Assembly: GCA_043769275.1 (NCBI GenBank)
Contig: JAYVJM010000022.1
Span: 1 to 43,020, forward strand
Source: JAYVJM01 sp043769275
Lineage (GTDB): Bacteria > Pseudomonadota > Gammaproteobacteria > Pseudomonadales > UBA7239
Direction: 5' to 3'
DNA: 43,020 nucleotides
Shown here: positions 18,894 through 26,656 of the stretch, piece by piece
Position numbering within the stretch: the stretch's first letter is position 1
How the letters are laid out: the number at the start of each line of letters is the position of its first letter
Notes under the pieces: generated by a model
Database searches by the model: none
What the model saw: the letters and a program-made list of their open reading frames with translations, nothing else
What the model was told of the DNA's origin: nothing
Translations under genes and position numbers: made by a program

Positions 18894-20699
18894 ATGGCTA
18901 TTTTTTCTTCTCGAAAGCTCGCGGCACTATCGTCTGCCGCGCTGCTGCTTAGTTTCAGTAATTACAGTTTTGGCAATTGCGAGCTTTTGTACAGCACGCC
19001 AAACCTAGCAACCGGCAAAAGCACAAAGGCACCGGTCAATGGCGAGCTGGCATTAACTTACAAAGCAGCGAAGGGGAAGCAATGCCAGATTGCCGTCAAA
19101 TCAGGCGCCGATGAAATAGTGCTTCAAACTCTCTATCACTCACAATGGAACGCGCCTTCTTCAAAAACCGGTAACCCTTGGATGGCCGTTAACGAATCTG
19201 TGAAGCCTAAGAATGGCGCTGCCTGGCTGCCCGCTACAACCTACATGGTTACACTGAATAGAGAGCCAGTCGGCGAATTCACCACCGACAACGCCTCAGG
19301 CAAAAAGCGCGGCGATCTGGACAACCTAACGCCCGTCAACGGCAACTTTCCACCACTGAAAGACGATAGCACGTACACCGTAGACCAACTTGATCAGATA
19401 GACACCGTCCTCGCCTGCGGTGGGGGCAATATAAAAACTGAAGAAGAGGCAAGCCCAAGCGGCGGCTTGCTGTGCTGCGGCTCTGCTCGGCGCGACAAAG
19501 GCAAAGACAGTTTCAACTCAGGCGACCATCTTGCAGGAACAACATTCCCAGCCCTCCTGCCAAACATGCTTGAAGGGCTGTCTGAGAAGCAAATAAAAAA
19601 ACAACTAAAAAAAGCCGGAGTCAGTTTTTCAGTGCCGGCGCAGACAACTCATCCCGAAGACCCGCGGTGTGACCAGACGGCTTTCTCATACAAATTCGCA
19701 TATAACTTGCTCCACGCTTTTTTCAAGAATACTGTTGGGCACAAGAACAAATTCAACATCAAGCTTGAGAAGCTTCGCTACTGGTCTGTGGATCAAAATG
19801 GCGATGCCATCATACTCAGCGGTCTGATGATGAGCCCCGCAGGCTCTACGCCAAGTGGGATTGTTATTAATTTTCATGGTTCGATCGATAGAAGTTCCGC
19901 CCCGTCAAAGCCCGACATTCAAGTCGCTCCGCTGATGCTTCTGGCCAGCGAGGGAAATCTGGTGCTGTTACCCGACAACCTAGGACATGGCGACACCCAA
20001 ACCGCTGTTGAACCCTATTTGCTAAGCCAGCTCACTGCCGTGGGTGCGTACGACATGCTAGCGGCCGCGCGCGGACTGCTTGGCTCGGACAAAACGCTCC
20101 CCGTCACCTTGATCGGAGCCTCACAAGGCGGTCACTCGGCAGCGGCAATGCTTGCGTATATGGGGGCTCACGAGCCCACACAACCCCGCACTCTATGGGC
20201 GGCAGAAGGCCCTTATGCTATCGACGCAATGGCGCGAGCCTACATGGGTAATGTGACGGGAGCAGGCCCTTCACTAGACCCCTACTTTGGGCCAGCGCTT
20301 CAAGCGTATCCGTACTTACTGGGAGCGCGCGTACGCAATGTGGTCGAGGTGGACAACCACTACGGACGCACGGCAATCGACCTGAACACTGCGTTTCAAA
20401 AAAAGGGGAAAGATTGGATTGTGACCAAGCCATTTGCTACCGATTATCTGGCAGGCAAACAGGATAGATTTGCTGCCAATAACGGCAGCAACTCCTTTGT
20501 GGAGCGTGAGCCAGCAATGACTTATGTTGAAGGCAGTCACGCAAGGATTTACGGCGCTTCTTATGACCCGCTCATCTCCGACCAAAACAGTATCGACTTT
20601 ATCAAATATCTTCAGCGTAGCTATCCTGCAGAAAAGGCCGTTGCGGGCGATTGCCAGCCGGCTGGCAAACTTTTGTCAAACTGGTTGAAGTCTTCGTAA
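18894..20699 (+). CDS. Secreted alpha/beta hydrolase with a long N-terminal extension
   Basis: A 601-residue exported protein. The start has AGAGG at good spacing, and residues 1-27 (RKLAALSSAALLLSFSNYSFG) form a Sec signal. Residues 30-290 are not recognised; they contain Cys-rich stretches (ACGGG, LLCCGSARR). The catalytic region is at about 300-580: a HG motif (INFHGS), then LLPDNLGHGD, the nucleophile Ser410 in GASQGG, a candidate acid in the ATDYLAGKQDRF area, and His549 in VEGSHARIYG. This pattern resembles secretory lipases and prolyl-oligopeptidase-like esterases. It is alone on the plus strand; substrate unknown. Confidence 0.82.
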   Translation: MAIFSSRKLAALSSAALLLSFSNYSFGNCELLYSTPNLATGKSTKAPVNGELALTYKAAKGKQCQIAVKSGADEIVLQTLYHSQWNAPSSKTGNPWMAVNESVKPKNGAAWLPATTYMVTLNREPVGEFTTDNASGKKRGDLDNLTPVNGNFPPLKDDSTYTVDQLDQIDTVLACGGGNIKTEEEASPSGGLLCCGSARRDKGKDSFNSGDHLAGTTFPALLPNMLEGLSEKQIKKQLKKAGVSFSVPAQTTHPEDPRCDQTAFSYKFAYNLLHAFFKNTVGHKNKFNIKLEKLRYWSVDQNGDAIILSGLMMSPAGSTPSGIVINFHGSIDRSSAPSKPDIQVAPLMLLASEGNLVLLPDNLGHGDTQTAVEPYLLSQLTAVGAYDMLAAARGLLGSDKTLPVTLIGASQGGHSAAAMLAYMGAHEPTQPRTLWAAEGPYAIDAMARAYMGNVTGAGPSLDPYFGPALQAYPYLLGARVRNVVEVDNHYGRTAIDLNTAFQKKGKDWIVTKPFATDYLAGKQDRFAANNGSNSFVEREPAMTYVEGSHARIYGASYDPLISDQNSIDFIKYLQRSYPAEKAVAGDCQPAGKLLSNWLKSS

Positions 20700-20704
20700 A
20701 AATG

Positions 20705-20731
20705 AAAAAAAGCCGCTGATACTGCACGGCT
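20705..20731 (-). terminator. Probable terminator of proB
   Basis: On the minus strand AGCCG pairs with CGGCT around an 11-base loop and is followed by seven T. The stem is short. It lies about 80 bases past the proB stop and close to the end of the convergent hydrolase gene. Confidence 0.5.
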
Positions 20732-20813
20732 TGTGTGCAGGCCTTATGTTCGAAGACAGGTTTGCCCCGCAGGAGAGGGAGCGTAGATAGAAGCAGAAGG
20801 ACAAATAGTACGG

Positions 20814-21956
20814 TTAGCCCAGCACCAGATTGTCGCGGTGGATCAATTCCTCCGCCCCCATATAACCCAGCAGGGCAGCGATGTCGCTGCTGGGTTTCCC
20901 CATGATTTTGCGCACATCATCTGCGCTGTAGTTGGCCAGCCCGCGTGCGATTTCCGCGCCCTCGGCATCCACGCAGGCCACCATGTCGCCGCGCTTAAAC
21001 TCACCGCTGATGGCGCAAACGCCCACCGGCAATAGGCTTTTACCCGACTTACGCAGCACCGTGACGGCACCGCCATCCAACACCAGCGTGCCGCGAGTTT
21101 GCAACTGCCCCGCCAGCCAGCGTTTGCGTGCGGCCATCGGTTTTTCGTCAGCTGTCAGTAGCGTTGCCGGTGTTTCTAGGCGGTGCAGGCCGCTCAACAA
21201 GGCCTTGCGTTTGCCGCTGGCAATAATGGTGTGGCAGCCTGATCGTGCCGCTAATTTTGCCGCCCGCAGCTTGGTGCTCATGCCGCCACGCCCCAGTCGC
21301 CCTCCTGCACCAGAAGCCATCTGCTCTAGGCTGCTGTCGCCCGCCGAAGCCCGTGCAATGAGTTTTGCATCCGCCTGTGTACGCGGGTCTTTGTCGAACA
21401 AGCCGTCTTGATCGGTCAAAATCACCAGCAAATCGGCCTCCACCAAATTGGCCACCAGCGCGGCCAGCGTGTCGTTGTCACCAAAGCGGATTTCATCCGT
21501 CACCACAGTGTCGTTTTCGTTGACGACGGCAATAGCGCCCAGCGCAATCAGCGTTTTTAGCGTGTCGCGCGCATTTAGATAACGCTCACGATGGGAAAGG
21601 TCGTCGTGATCGAGCAGAATCTGCGCCGTGTGAATCCCATATTGCTGAAAACAAGACTCGTATGCCTGCACCAGCCCCATTTGACCAATGGCGGCGGCGG
21701 CTTGTAAATCGTGTAGTGCGGCGGGTCGTTCTTTCCAGCCTAAGCGGCTCATGCCTTCGGCCACCGCACCGGATGACACCAGCACAATTTCCACGCCTGC
21801 GCAGCGCAGCGCGACAATCTGCTCAACCCAATGTTGGATGCTGGCGCGATCCAGCCCACGGCCATCGTCGGTCAACACCGCGCTGCCGATTTTAATCACC
21901 CAGCGTTTTGCGTCTTTAACTTCGGTTCGAATATTGATTTCTGCGACCTGCGTCAT
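20814..21956 (-). CDS. proB: Glutamate 5-kinase
   Basis: First step of proline synthesis, phosphorylating glutamate. The protein has 380 residues from ATG 21956 (MTQVAEINIRTEVKDAKRWV); the frame is open to 22040 but that extension is not family-like. The amino-acid kinase domain shows VIKIGSAVLTDDGRGLD, VLVSSGAVAEGM, NENDTVVTDEIRFGDND and GAGGRLGRGGMSTKLRAA. The C-terminal PUA domain (about 285-370) ends MGAEELIHRDNLVL. It starts 44 bases after the lambda-P-like gene and is probably cotranscribed with it. In many Gammaproteobacteria proB follows obg; here they are on opposite strands with two primosome-like genes between. Confidence 0.96.
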   Translation of the reverse strand: MTQVAEINIRTEVKDAKRWVIKIGSAVLTDDGRGLDRASIQHWVEQIVALRCAGVEIVLVSSGAVAEGMSRLGWKERPAALHDLQAAAAIGQMGLVQAYESCFQQYGIHTAQILLDHDDLSHRERYLNARDTLKTLIALGAIAVVNENDTVVTDEIRFGDNDTLAALVANLVEADLLVILTDQDGLFDKDPRTQADAKLIARASAGDSSLEQMASGAGGRLGRGGMSTKLRAAKLAARSGCHTIIASGKRKALLSGLHRLETPATLLTADEKPMAARKRWLAGQLQTRGTLVLDGGAVTVLRKSGKSLLPVGVCAISGEFKRGDMVACVDAEGAEIARGLANYSADDVRKIMGKPSSDIAALLGYMGAEELIHRDNLVLG

Positions 21957-21999
21957 TGTTTGGCTCTTGTTGTGACGGTTAGGGATTCCATAAATAACG

Positions 22000-22629
22000 T
22001 TATATGCCACTGGCTGCGCGCAAGGCCAGCAAGGCGGCATGGCGTTCAGCGGACGGAAGTGGTTGATGGATTTCAGCGGGCAGTGCAGGCCGCGAGGGCA
22101 AGCTCAGCTCTTCGCCACGCGCCACGCGCTCACACAGCCCCCGATAATGGCGCTCAAATACCGGCAGTGCCTGCTTCTCTTCGGTAGCGGCTAAAAAAAA
22201 CCAGTCGCTGGCCGCGCCCGCCCAATACACCGCCGGATGTGACCAGTGCTGCTCAATTTTTGGCGAAGGCGCCAAGCACGCTTCACGGTAAGCCTCGCGC
22301 ACAGCGGGCAAGCCATCGCCTGCTTCCAGATATTTCAGCACGCCGCGCACGGTGGGCAGGTATTCTGACTCCTGCGTCGCACGGCGGGCGGCATCCATAA
22401 TCTGCTGCGCGTTGTAATGGCCTAGGTGCGAAAACCACAGGCGTTTGGCGTAGGCGAGACTTTTGGTATCGGCAAACGCTTTGTGGAACTGGTTGTGATA
22501 CACCAGCGCAAACTCGGCAAACATGTTATCAATCGCGTCCATCACGCGATTTTTTTCTTCCGCGTTTTGGGTGCGGGTCTTAGAGACTTTCGCGCCAACT
22601 GCTGTCGGTGTGTTTTTCGATAAAGCCAT
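22000..22629 (-). CDS. Lambda replication protein P-like protein, putative helicase loader
   Basis: A 209-residue protein from ATG 22629, preceded by GGGAGAG, overlapping the end of the DnaT-like gene by 50 bases. The segment VMDAIDNMFAEFALVYHNQF, then YAKRLWFSHLGHYNAQQIMDAARRA and EYLPTVRGVLKYLEAGDG, resembles phage lambda P, which loads DnaB helicase. The C-terminal part (about 100-209) contains PAVYWAGAASDWFFLAATEEKQALPVFERHY, seen in chromosomal relatives. Linkage to a DnaT-like gene supports a role in helicase loading during replication restart. The family match is from pattern memory, not alignment. Confidence 0.65.
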   Translation of the reverse strand: MALSKNTPTAVGAKVSKTRTQNAEEKNRVMDAIDNMFAEFALVYHNQFHKAFADTKSLAYAKRLWFSHLGHYNAQQIMDAARRATQESEYLPTVRGVLKYLEAGDGLPAVREAYREACLAPSPKIEQHWSHPAVYWAGAASDWFFLAATEEKQALPVFERHYRGLCERVARGEELSLPSRPALPAEIHQPLPSAERHAALLALRAASGI

Positions 22630-23650
22630 CTGTCTCTCCCTGCCAAGGCAGTTGGTGGCGTTTAGCCCAACGGTATTTGACGTTGTGCAAAAACTTACTG
22701 TTCCACGAGCTGTGAACTTGTTTGCTATCGAGCCAGTACAGCACAAACTCCGGCAACTGCGCCCGCGCAAAATCGGCATCAATATTGGCCAACTGCAAAA
22801 TATCATATACGTCGTTTGAGGGTTGCCAGCCGCTGGCCATCGGGCGCGGCGTTGGATCATTGACCAGCTTGGCGGTGAAAATCGCCCATTGCCGACGGAT
22901 GTGTTTGATAAAGGTGCTGTCCCAGGTGTTAGACACATTGCCTTTATCGCGCCAGAACAACACAAATTCCGCCACGCTGTCTGCGATTAGCTCAGGCTGT
23001 ATGCCGTCGCGCAGGAGAATTTCCATGGCGTTGATGCCAGGTTGCCAGCCGTCGCTCATCGGTACCAATTGGCTTTTGCGCGTTTCGTGCGTTTCGTGCG
23101 TGCGCCAATTGCGCAAAACTTCTTTCAAAAAACGGCTGCCCCACGCGTGGTGCGCCACGCCCTGCTCGCGCCAGTAACGCACAAAAGGGGGGATTTGCGC
23201 GCTCACGAAATCGGCGGGGATGCCCAACATGCTGATCTGCCGCGACAGCTCGTCGTCGGGCTGCCAATGATCCGCAATAAGATTCGCGCTTCCGCCGCTG
23301 CGGGCGGTTTTTTCCGGCTGACGGGGTGATGGTGCCGGCTGGGATGCCGTCTGTGTCGTTGGGATTAACAGGCTAAAATCCAGCACATGGCCGCTTAAAA
23401 GCGGTGCTGAACGCACCTGCACAATGCCTTTATCACGCAAACTGGTGACGATCCGTTGAATATCTTGCGGTGGCCAGAATGGCACAAAATCCTGCAAAGC
23501 CGCCTCCTCTACTCGTGCCCAGCCGCCCTGCGCACGGTGCGTGAACAGCTCGTGCAATACGCCGAGTAACACGGCTTCTTCAAGGCCAATCGTGGCCGCT
23601 AGAGCAGGGGAGACAGACAGTTGTTTTTCGGGGATAAGCGAGGAAATCAT
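22580..23650 (-). CDS. DnaT-like primosomal protein with three DNA-binding repeats
   Basis: A 356-residue protein. Residues 1-95 look like a winged helix (SLIPEKQLSVSPALAATIGLEEAVLLGVL...). Residues 97-125 are a Pro/Ser/Thr linker. Three DnaT DNA-binding-domain-like repeats follow, beginning at Trp129, Trp202 and Trp275: each reads WxP, a hydrophobic helix, PxFVxYW or EFVLFW/EFVLYW, then W-(G/D/N)-S-x-F and a basic helix ending in W. The repeats are exactly 73 residues apart. E. coli DnaT has only one such domain. The ribosome site at 23650 is weak. It is divergent from obg and upstream of the P-like gene and proB. Confidence 0.8.
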   Translation of the reverse strand: MISSLIPEKQLSVSPALAATIGLEEAVLLGVLHELFTHRAQGGWARVEEAALQDFVPFWPPQDIQRIVTSLRDKGIVQVRSAPLLSGHVLDFSLLIPTTQTASQPAPSPRQPEKTARSGGSANLIADHWQPDDELSRQISMLGIPADFVSAQIPPFVRYWREQGVAHHAWGSRFLKEVLRNWRTHETHETRKSQLVPMSDGWQPGINAMEILLRDGIQPELIADSVAEFVLFWRDKGNVSNTWDSTFIKHIRRQWAIFTAKLVNDPTPRPMASGWQPSNDVYDILQLANIDADFARAQLPEFVLYWLDSKQVHSSWNSKFLHNVKYRWAKRHQLPWQGETDGFIEKHTDSSWRESL

Positions 23651-23750
23651 GGGTGTATGGCAACAAGGTGCTTGGTGAATAGGGCTTCTATTGTAAAGGC
23701 AGAGCGCCTTTTAAACGCGTGGTTAAAAATAACTTCCCGAATTGAGATCG

Positions 23751-23804
23751 CCGCTCATGTTGAGCTTGTCGAAGCATGCCCTTCGACGCGCTCAGGGCGA
23801 ACGG
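23751..23804. repeat. REP-like palindrome, family A
   Basis: TTGAGCTTGTCGAAGCATG followed by CTTCGACGCGCTCAGGGCG (then AACGG) forms an inverted pair between the DnaT-like gene and obg. Confidence 0.75.
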
Positions 23805-23849
23805 TAGATCAGGATGTCATTGTTAGCCAAATCCTTAATTTCGGCAGCC

Positions 23850-23858
23850 TGTTAGAAT
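23850..23858 (+). promoter_or_regulatory. Candidate extended -10 for obg
   Basis: TGTTAGAAT lies 30 bases before the obg start, the same sequence found before rhlE at 13280-13288. No good -35 is visible, which extended -10 promoters tolerate. Confidence 0.4.
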
Positions 23859-23888
23859 GCCGCCCGCTGTCGCTCTCAGGAACATCCC

Positions 23889-25103
23889 ATGAAGTTTGTT
23901 GATGAAACCCCGATCTCTGTTCACGCCGGAAAAGGCGGCGATGGCTGCATGAGTTTTCGGCGCGAAAAATACATTCCTTTTGGCGGCCCTGACGGCGGCG
24001 ACGGCGGCGACGGCGGTAGCGTGTGGTTACAAGCGGATGCCGCGCTCAACACACTTGTCGATTTCCGTTACCAGCGCCATTACCGCGCCAAAGAAGGCAC
24101 GAATGGGCGCGGGGCAGACTGCACCGGTCGCGGTGGCGAAGACTTGGTGTTGAATGTACCCGTAGGCACCACCGCCATCGACGAAGATACCGACGAAGTG
24201 TTAGGCGATTTAACCCAGCACGGCCAGCGTTTGCTGGTGGCGCAGGGTGGTTTTCACGGCATCGGCAATGCGCGCTTTAAATCCAGCATCAACCGCGCGC
24301 CGCGCCAGACCAAGCCCGGCACGCCCGGTGAAGAGCGCCGTTTGCGACTGGAGCTGAAAGTGTTAGCGGATGTCGGGCTACTGGGTTTGCCTAACGCCGG
24401 TAAATCCACGCTGATTCGCGCCATTTCCTCCGCCCGCCCGAAAGTCGCGGATTATCCGTTCACGACCTTGGTGCCGAACCTTGGCGTGGTGCGTTTGCAG
24501 CAGAATCGCAGCTTTGTGGTGGCAGACATTCCGGGGCTGATTCCAGGCGCGGCGCAAGGCGCGGGGCTGGGTATTCGTTTTCTCAAGCACCTCACGCGCA
24601 CACGTTTGCTACTGCATTTGGTGGATGTGTTGCCGGTGGACGGCTCTGATCCGGCTGAAAACGCGCTCGCCATCGAACAGGAACTGGAAGCCTTCAGCCC
24701 TACGCTGGCTGCGCGCCCGCGTTGGTTGGTGCTGAATAAACTCGACTTGATTCCTGAAGATGAGCGCGAAGCCTTCTGCAAAAAGCTCCTAAAACGCTTG
24801 AAAATCGGTAAAAAGCTGCATTTTTCGATTATTGCCATCAGCGGTCACGGCACGCCCGCGCTGTGTGAGGCGATTATGAGCGACTTAGAGTCTCAACGTG
24901 CGGCGCAGTTGGAAAATCCTGATCTGTTGTTAGCGGAGCAGGCTGTGCAGGCGGCGATGCAAGCCGAAGCACGCGATGCCATTGCGCAGTTGGCAGAGGC
25001 GCGCCGCCGCAAACGTGCCGGCGAAGCTGATGCAGAAAGTGATGACGCGGACGATTGGGGTGACGACGATGAAAATGGCGTGGAAGGTGTTTATGTTGAA
25101 TAA
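23889..25103 (+). CDS. obg: Obg/CgtA GTPase
   Basis: An essential ribosome-associated GTPase of 404 residues. The glycine-rich Obg fold is at 1-158 (VHAGKGGDGCMSFRREKYIPFGGPDGGDGGDGGSVWL). The G domain shows G1 GLPNAGKST, the switch YPFTT, G3 DIPGLI, G4 NKLD and G5 SGHG. The C-terminus is an acidic tail (DADDWGDDDENGVEG), usual in this family. ATG 23889 follows AGGAACATCCC. rplU and rpmA, normally upstream, are absent; a REP element and a divergent DnaT-like gene lie there instead. Confidence 0.97.
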   Translation: MKFVDETPISVHAGKGGDGCMSFRREKYIPFGGPDGGDGGDGGSVWLQADAALNTLVDFRYQRHYRAKEGTNGRGADCTGRGGEDLVLNVPVGTTAIDEDTDEVLGDLTQHGQRLLVAQGGFHGIGNARFKSSINRAPRQTKPGTPGEERRLRLELKVLADVGLLGLPNAGKSTLIRAISSARPKVADYPFTTLVPNLGVVRLQQNRSFVVADIPGLIPGAAQGAGLGIRFLKHLTRTRLLLHLVDVLPVDGSDPAENALAIEQELEAFSPTLAARPRWLVLNKLDLIPEDEREAFCKKLLKRLKIGKKLHFSIIAISGHGTPALCEAIMSDLESQRAAQLENPDLLLAEQAVQAAMQAEARDAIAQLAEARRRKRAGEADAESDDADDWGDDDENGVEGVYVE

Positions 25104-25113
25104 CGCGACAATT

Positions 25114-25220
25114 GAGCCGTTCGTGGTGAATTGTTTCCGTTCATCCTGAGCTTGTCGAAGGAACCGAACCACGTCTGGTAGACACAATGCCCTTCGATGA
25201 ACTCCGAGCAAGCGAGTAGG
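25114..25220. repeat. REP-like cluster after obg, family A, partly degenerate
   Basis: GTTCATCCTGAGCTTGTCGA at about 25139 and the inverted partner CCCTTCGATGAACTCCGAGC at about 25190 flank a spacer of about 30 bases. A further partial GCCGTTCGTGGTGAA lies at 25116. Confidence 0.65.
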
Positions 25221-25235
25221 GTTGTTAGACGCATT

Positions 25236-25268
25236 AAAAAACCCCTCTCTTGTGGGAGAAGGGCTTTT
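25236..25268 (-). terminator. Terminator after the first pilin, possibly bidirectional
   Basis: CCCCTCTC and GAGAAGGG pair with one mismatch. Minus-strand reading ends in TTTTTT; plus-strand reading has CTTTT. It is about 70 bases past the pilin stop and about 135 past the obg stop. Confidence 0.7.
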
Positions 25269-25338
25269 AGATTTCAGCTAATCATGGTGTTTTCAGCCTG
25301 TATGGGCAGGCATGGCGTAACGAAAGCCCAGCAGGCCA

Positions 25339-25782
25339 TTACACTTTCGGCAGGTATTTAGCTGCAACAGTACCGCCGATAGTCCATGTCATACTAGCAG
25401 TTGTACAGGTTCCGGTGTACACAACCGTCTGGCCTGCGGTTACACCCGCCGCCGCCTGCAGAACAATCGTTACCGTAGGGGCCGCAACAGTACCCGCAGC
25501 CGTCACGCTTGTGACGTATTTGCTGGTGTAGGACGCTGCTGCGTCAAGGTCTAGTGTTGCATTAGTGACTACAGATGCGGATGTAAGTGTCGTATAACCG
25601 CCACTGCATGCTAATGCTGCGGCTGTGCGCGCGGGTGAAGATATGCCCACAGCCTCAGACACTTTGGCTTTAATTGTATAGTCCTGATACGCAGGCAGTG
25701 CGACAGCCGCCAGAATGCCAATGATTGCAACCACAATCATTAACTCGATAAGGGTAAAACCGTGTTGCAGTTGCTTTTTCAT
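25339..25782 (-). CDS. pilA: Type IV pilin, major pilin-like
   Basis: A 147-residue prepilin. The leader MKKQLQHG is cut before Phe9; the mature N-terminus FTLIELMIVVAIIGILAAVALPAYQDY is classical, with Glu5 present. The globular part holds two cysteines (LACSGG, GTCTT) that may form a disulfide, and it ends WTIGGTVAAKYLPK. A sigma-54 promoter-like site lies about 105 bases upstream (25889-25903). A second pilin gene lies 302 bases upstream on the same strand, and its product is clearly related. Either pilus subunit or competence pilus is possible. Confidence 0.95.
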   Translation of the reverse strand: MKKQLQHGFTLIELMIVVAIIGILAAVALPAYQDYTIKAKVSEAVGISSPARTAAALACSGGYTTLTSASVVTNATLDLDAAASYTSKYVTSVTAAGTVAAPTVTIVLQAAAGVTAGQTVVYTGTCTTASMTWTIGGTVAAKYLPKV

Positions 25783-26084
25783 GGTGATTTCCTCAAGAAG
25801 AATACAGCGCGATAGACGATGAGATAAATACCTAAGTAGCGGCTTTGATAGCCCGTGCGGGCGAGTCGTGGCCTCTACGTAAATACACGCAAATTGCGCG
25901 CCAAAAAAGAAAATTAATGAAAATTATGATGTTTATCAGTGTGTTGCTGTTATTTTTCTTGATGCCGTATAGCGTTGACTTTGTGCTTTTTGATATTGGC
26001 TGCAATTGAAAAGCGCTCAAGTGTGCCGTTTTTTGTCGGTTTTGTTTTTTCGGCGCAAACGGCAGATGTTAACTCCCTGTTAAC
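25783..26084. other. Gap between the two pilin genes
   Basis: A 302-base region with the sigma-54-like site of the downstream pilin. Directly after the upstream pilin stop there are two GTTAAC boxes (26068-26073 and 26079-26084) but no T-run. The rest is AT-rich with no coding signal. Confidence 0.5.
25889..25903 (-). promoter_or_regulatory. Sigma-54 (RpoN) promoter of pilA
   Basis: Minus strand reads TGGCGCGCAATTTGC, close to the consensus TGGCAC-N5-TTGC with GG and GC exactly ten bases apart. Such promoters with PilR drive pilA in many Gammaproteobacteria. Confidence 0.75.
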
Positions 26085-26519
26085 TTAAGGTTTTGGCCAA
26101 TACTTGGCGGCCACAGTGCCGCCTACGAGCCAAGAAACGGTGTGGCTGCCACAGGTGCCTGTCCATGTCAGCGTTTCATTTGCGGCGATCGAGGAGCCTA
26201 TGGCTTTTAGGGTGACGGTAACGACAGGGTTTGTTTGTGTGCCGCTAACATCCACGGATTTTATGTATTGGCTGGCGTAAGACGCGCCTGAGTGCAAGTC
26301 AAGCCCCGCATTGTCGACAACGGCGCTCTTAATAACTCCGCCGCACAGCAAGGCAACTGCTGTGCGCGCCGGCGCAGATAAACTCGCGGCTTCGGTTATT
26401 TTTGCTCGCACCGTATAGTCCTGATACGCGGGCAGTGCGATAGCCGCCAGAAGGCCAATAATCGCCACAACCACCATCAGCTCAATCAGAGTAAAACCTG
26501 TGGAATGATTTTTTTTCAT
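26085..26519 (-). CDS. Type IV pilin, second copy
   Basis: A 144-residue prepilin from ATG 26519 (MKKNHSTG before FTLIELMVVVAIIGLLAAIALPAYQDY); another ATG four codons upstream would give an 11-residue leader and is less typical. Glu5 of the mature pilin is present. Two cysteines (LLCGG, GTCGS) sit in equivalent places to those in the neighbour, and the C-terminus SWLVGGTVAAKYWPK is similar. No sigma-54-like motif is seen upstream, unlike the other copy. It could be a minor or alternative pilin. Confidence 0.92.
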   Translation of the reverse strand: MKKNHSTGFTLIELMVVVAIIGLLAAIALPAYQDYTVRAKITEAASLSAPARTAVALLCGGVIKSAVVDNAGLDLHSGASYASQYIKSVDVSGTQTNPVVTVTLKAIGSSIAANETLTWTGTCGSHTVSWLVGGTVAAKYWPKP

Positions 26520-26620
26520 GCTAAAGCCCATAGGGGAGAGCCGCGCAATAGCGGCTTTTGTCTCTATGAGCGTAGCTGCCGGTTCAAAAAATACCGGTCA
26601 CAGCATTTTTGTCCTCACAT

Positions 26621-26647
26621 GCCCTTCGACAAGCTCAAGGCTAACGG
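26621..26647. repeat. REP-like element, family A
   Basis: GCCCTTCGACAAGCTCAAGG followed by CTAACGG lies just beyond the end of the pterin methyltransferase gene. Confidence 0.7.
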
Positions 26648-26656
26648 CTTCAAAAC

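Noticed and set aside
22000..23650. Prophage remnant around the P-like and DnaT-like genes
   Set aside because: No integrase, capsid or att repeats were seen; both genes lie between housekeeping genes.
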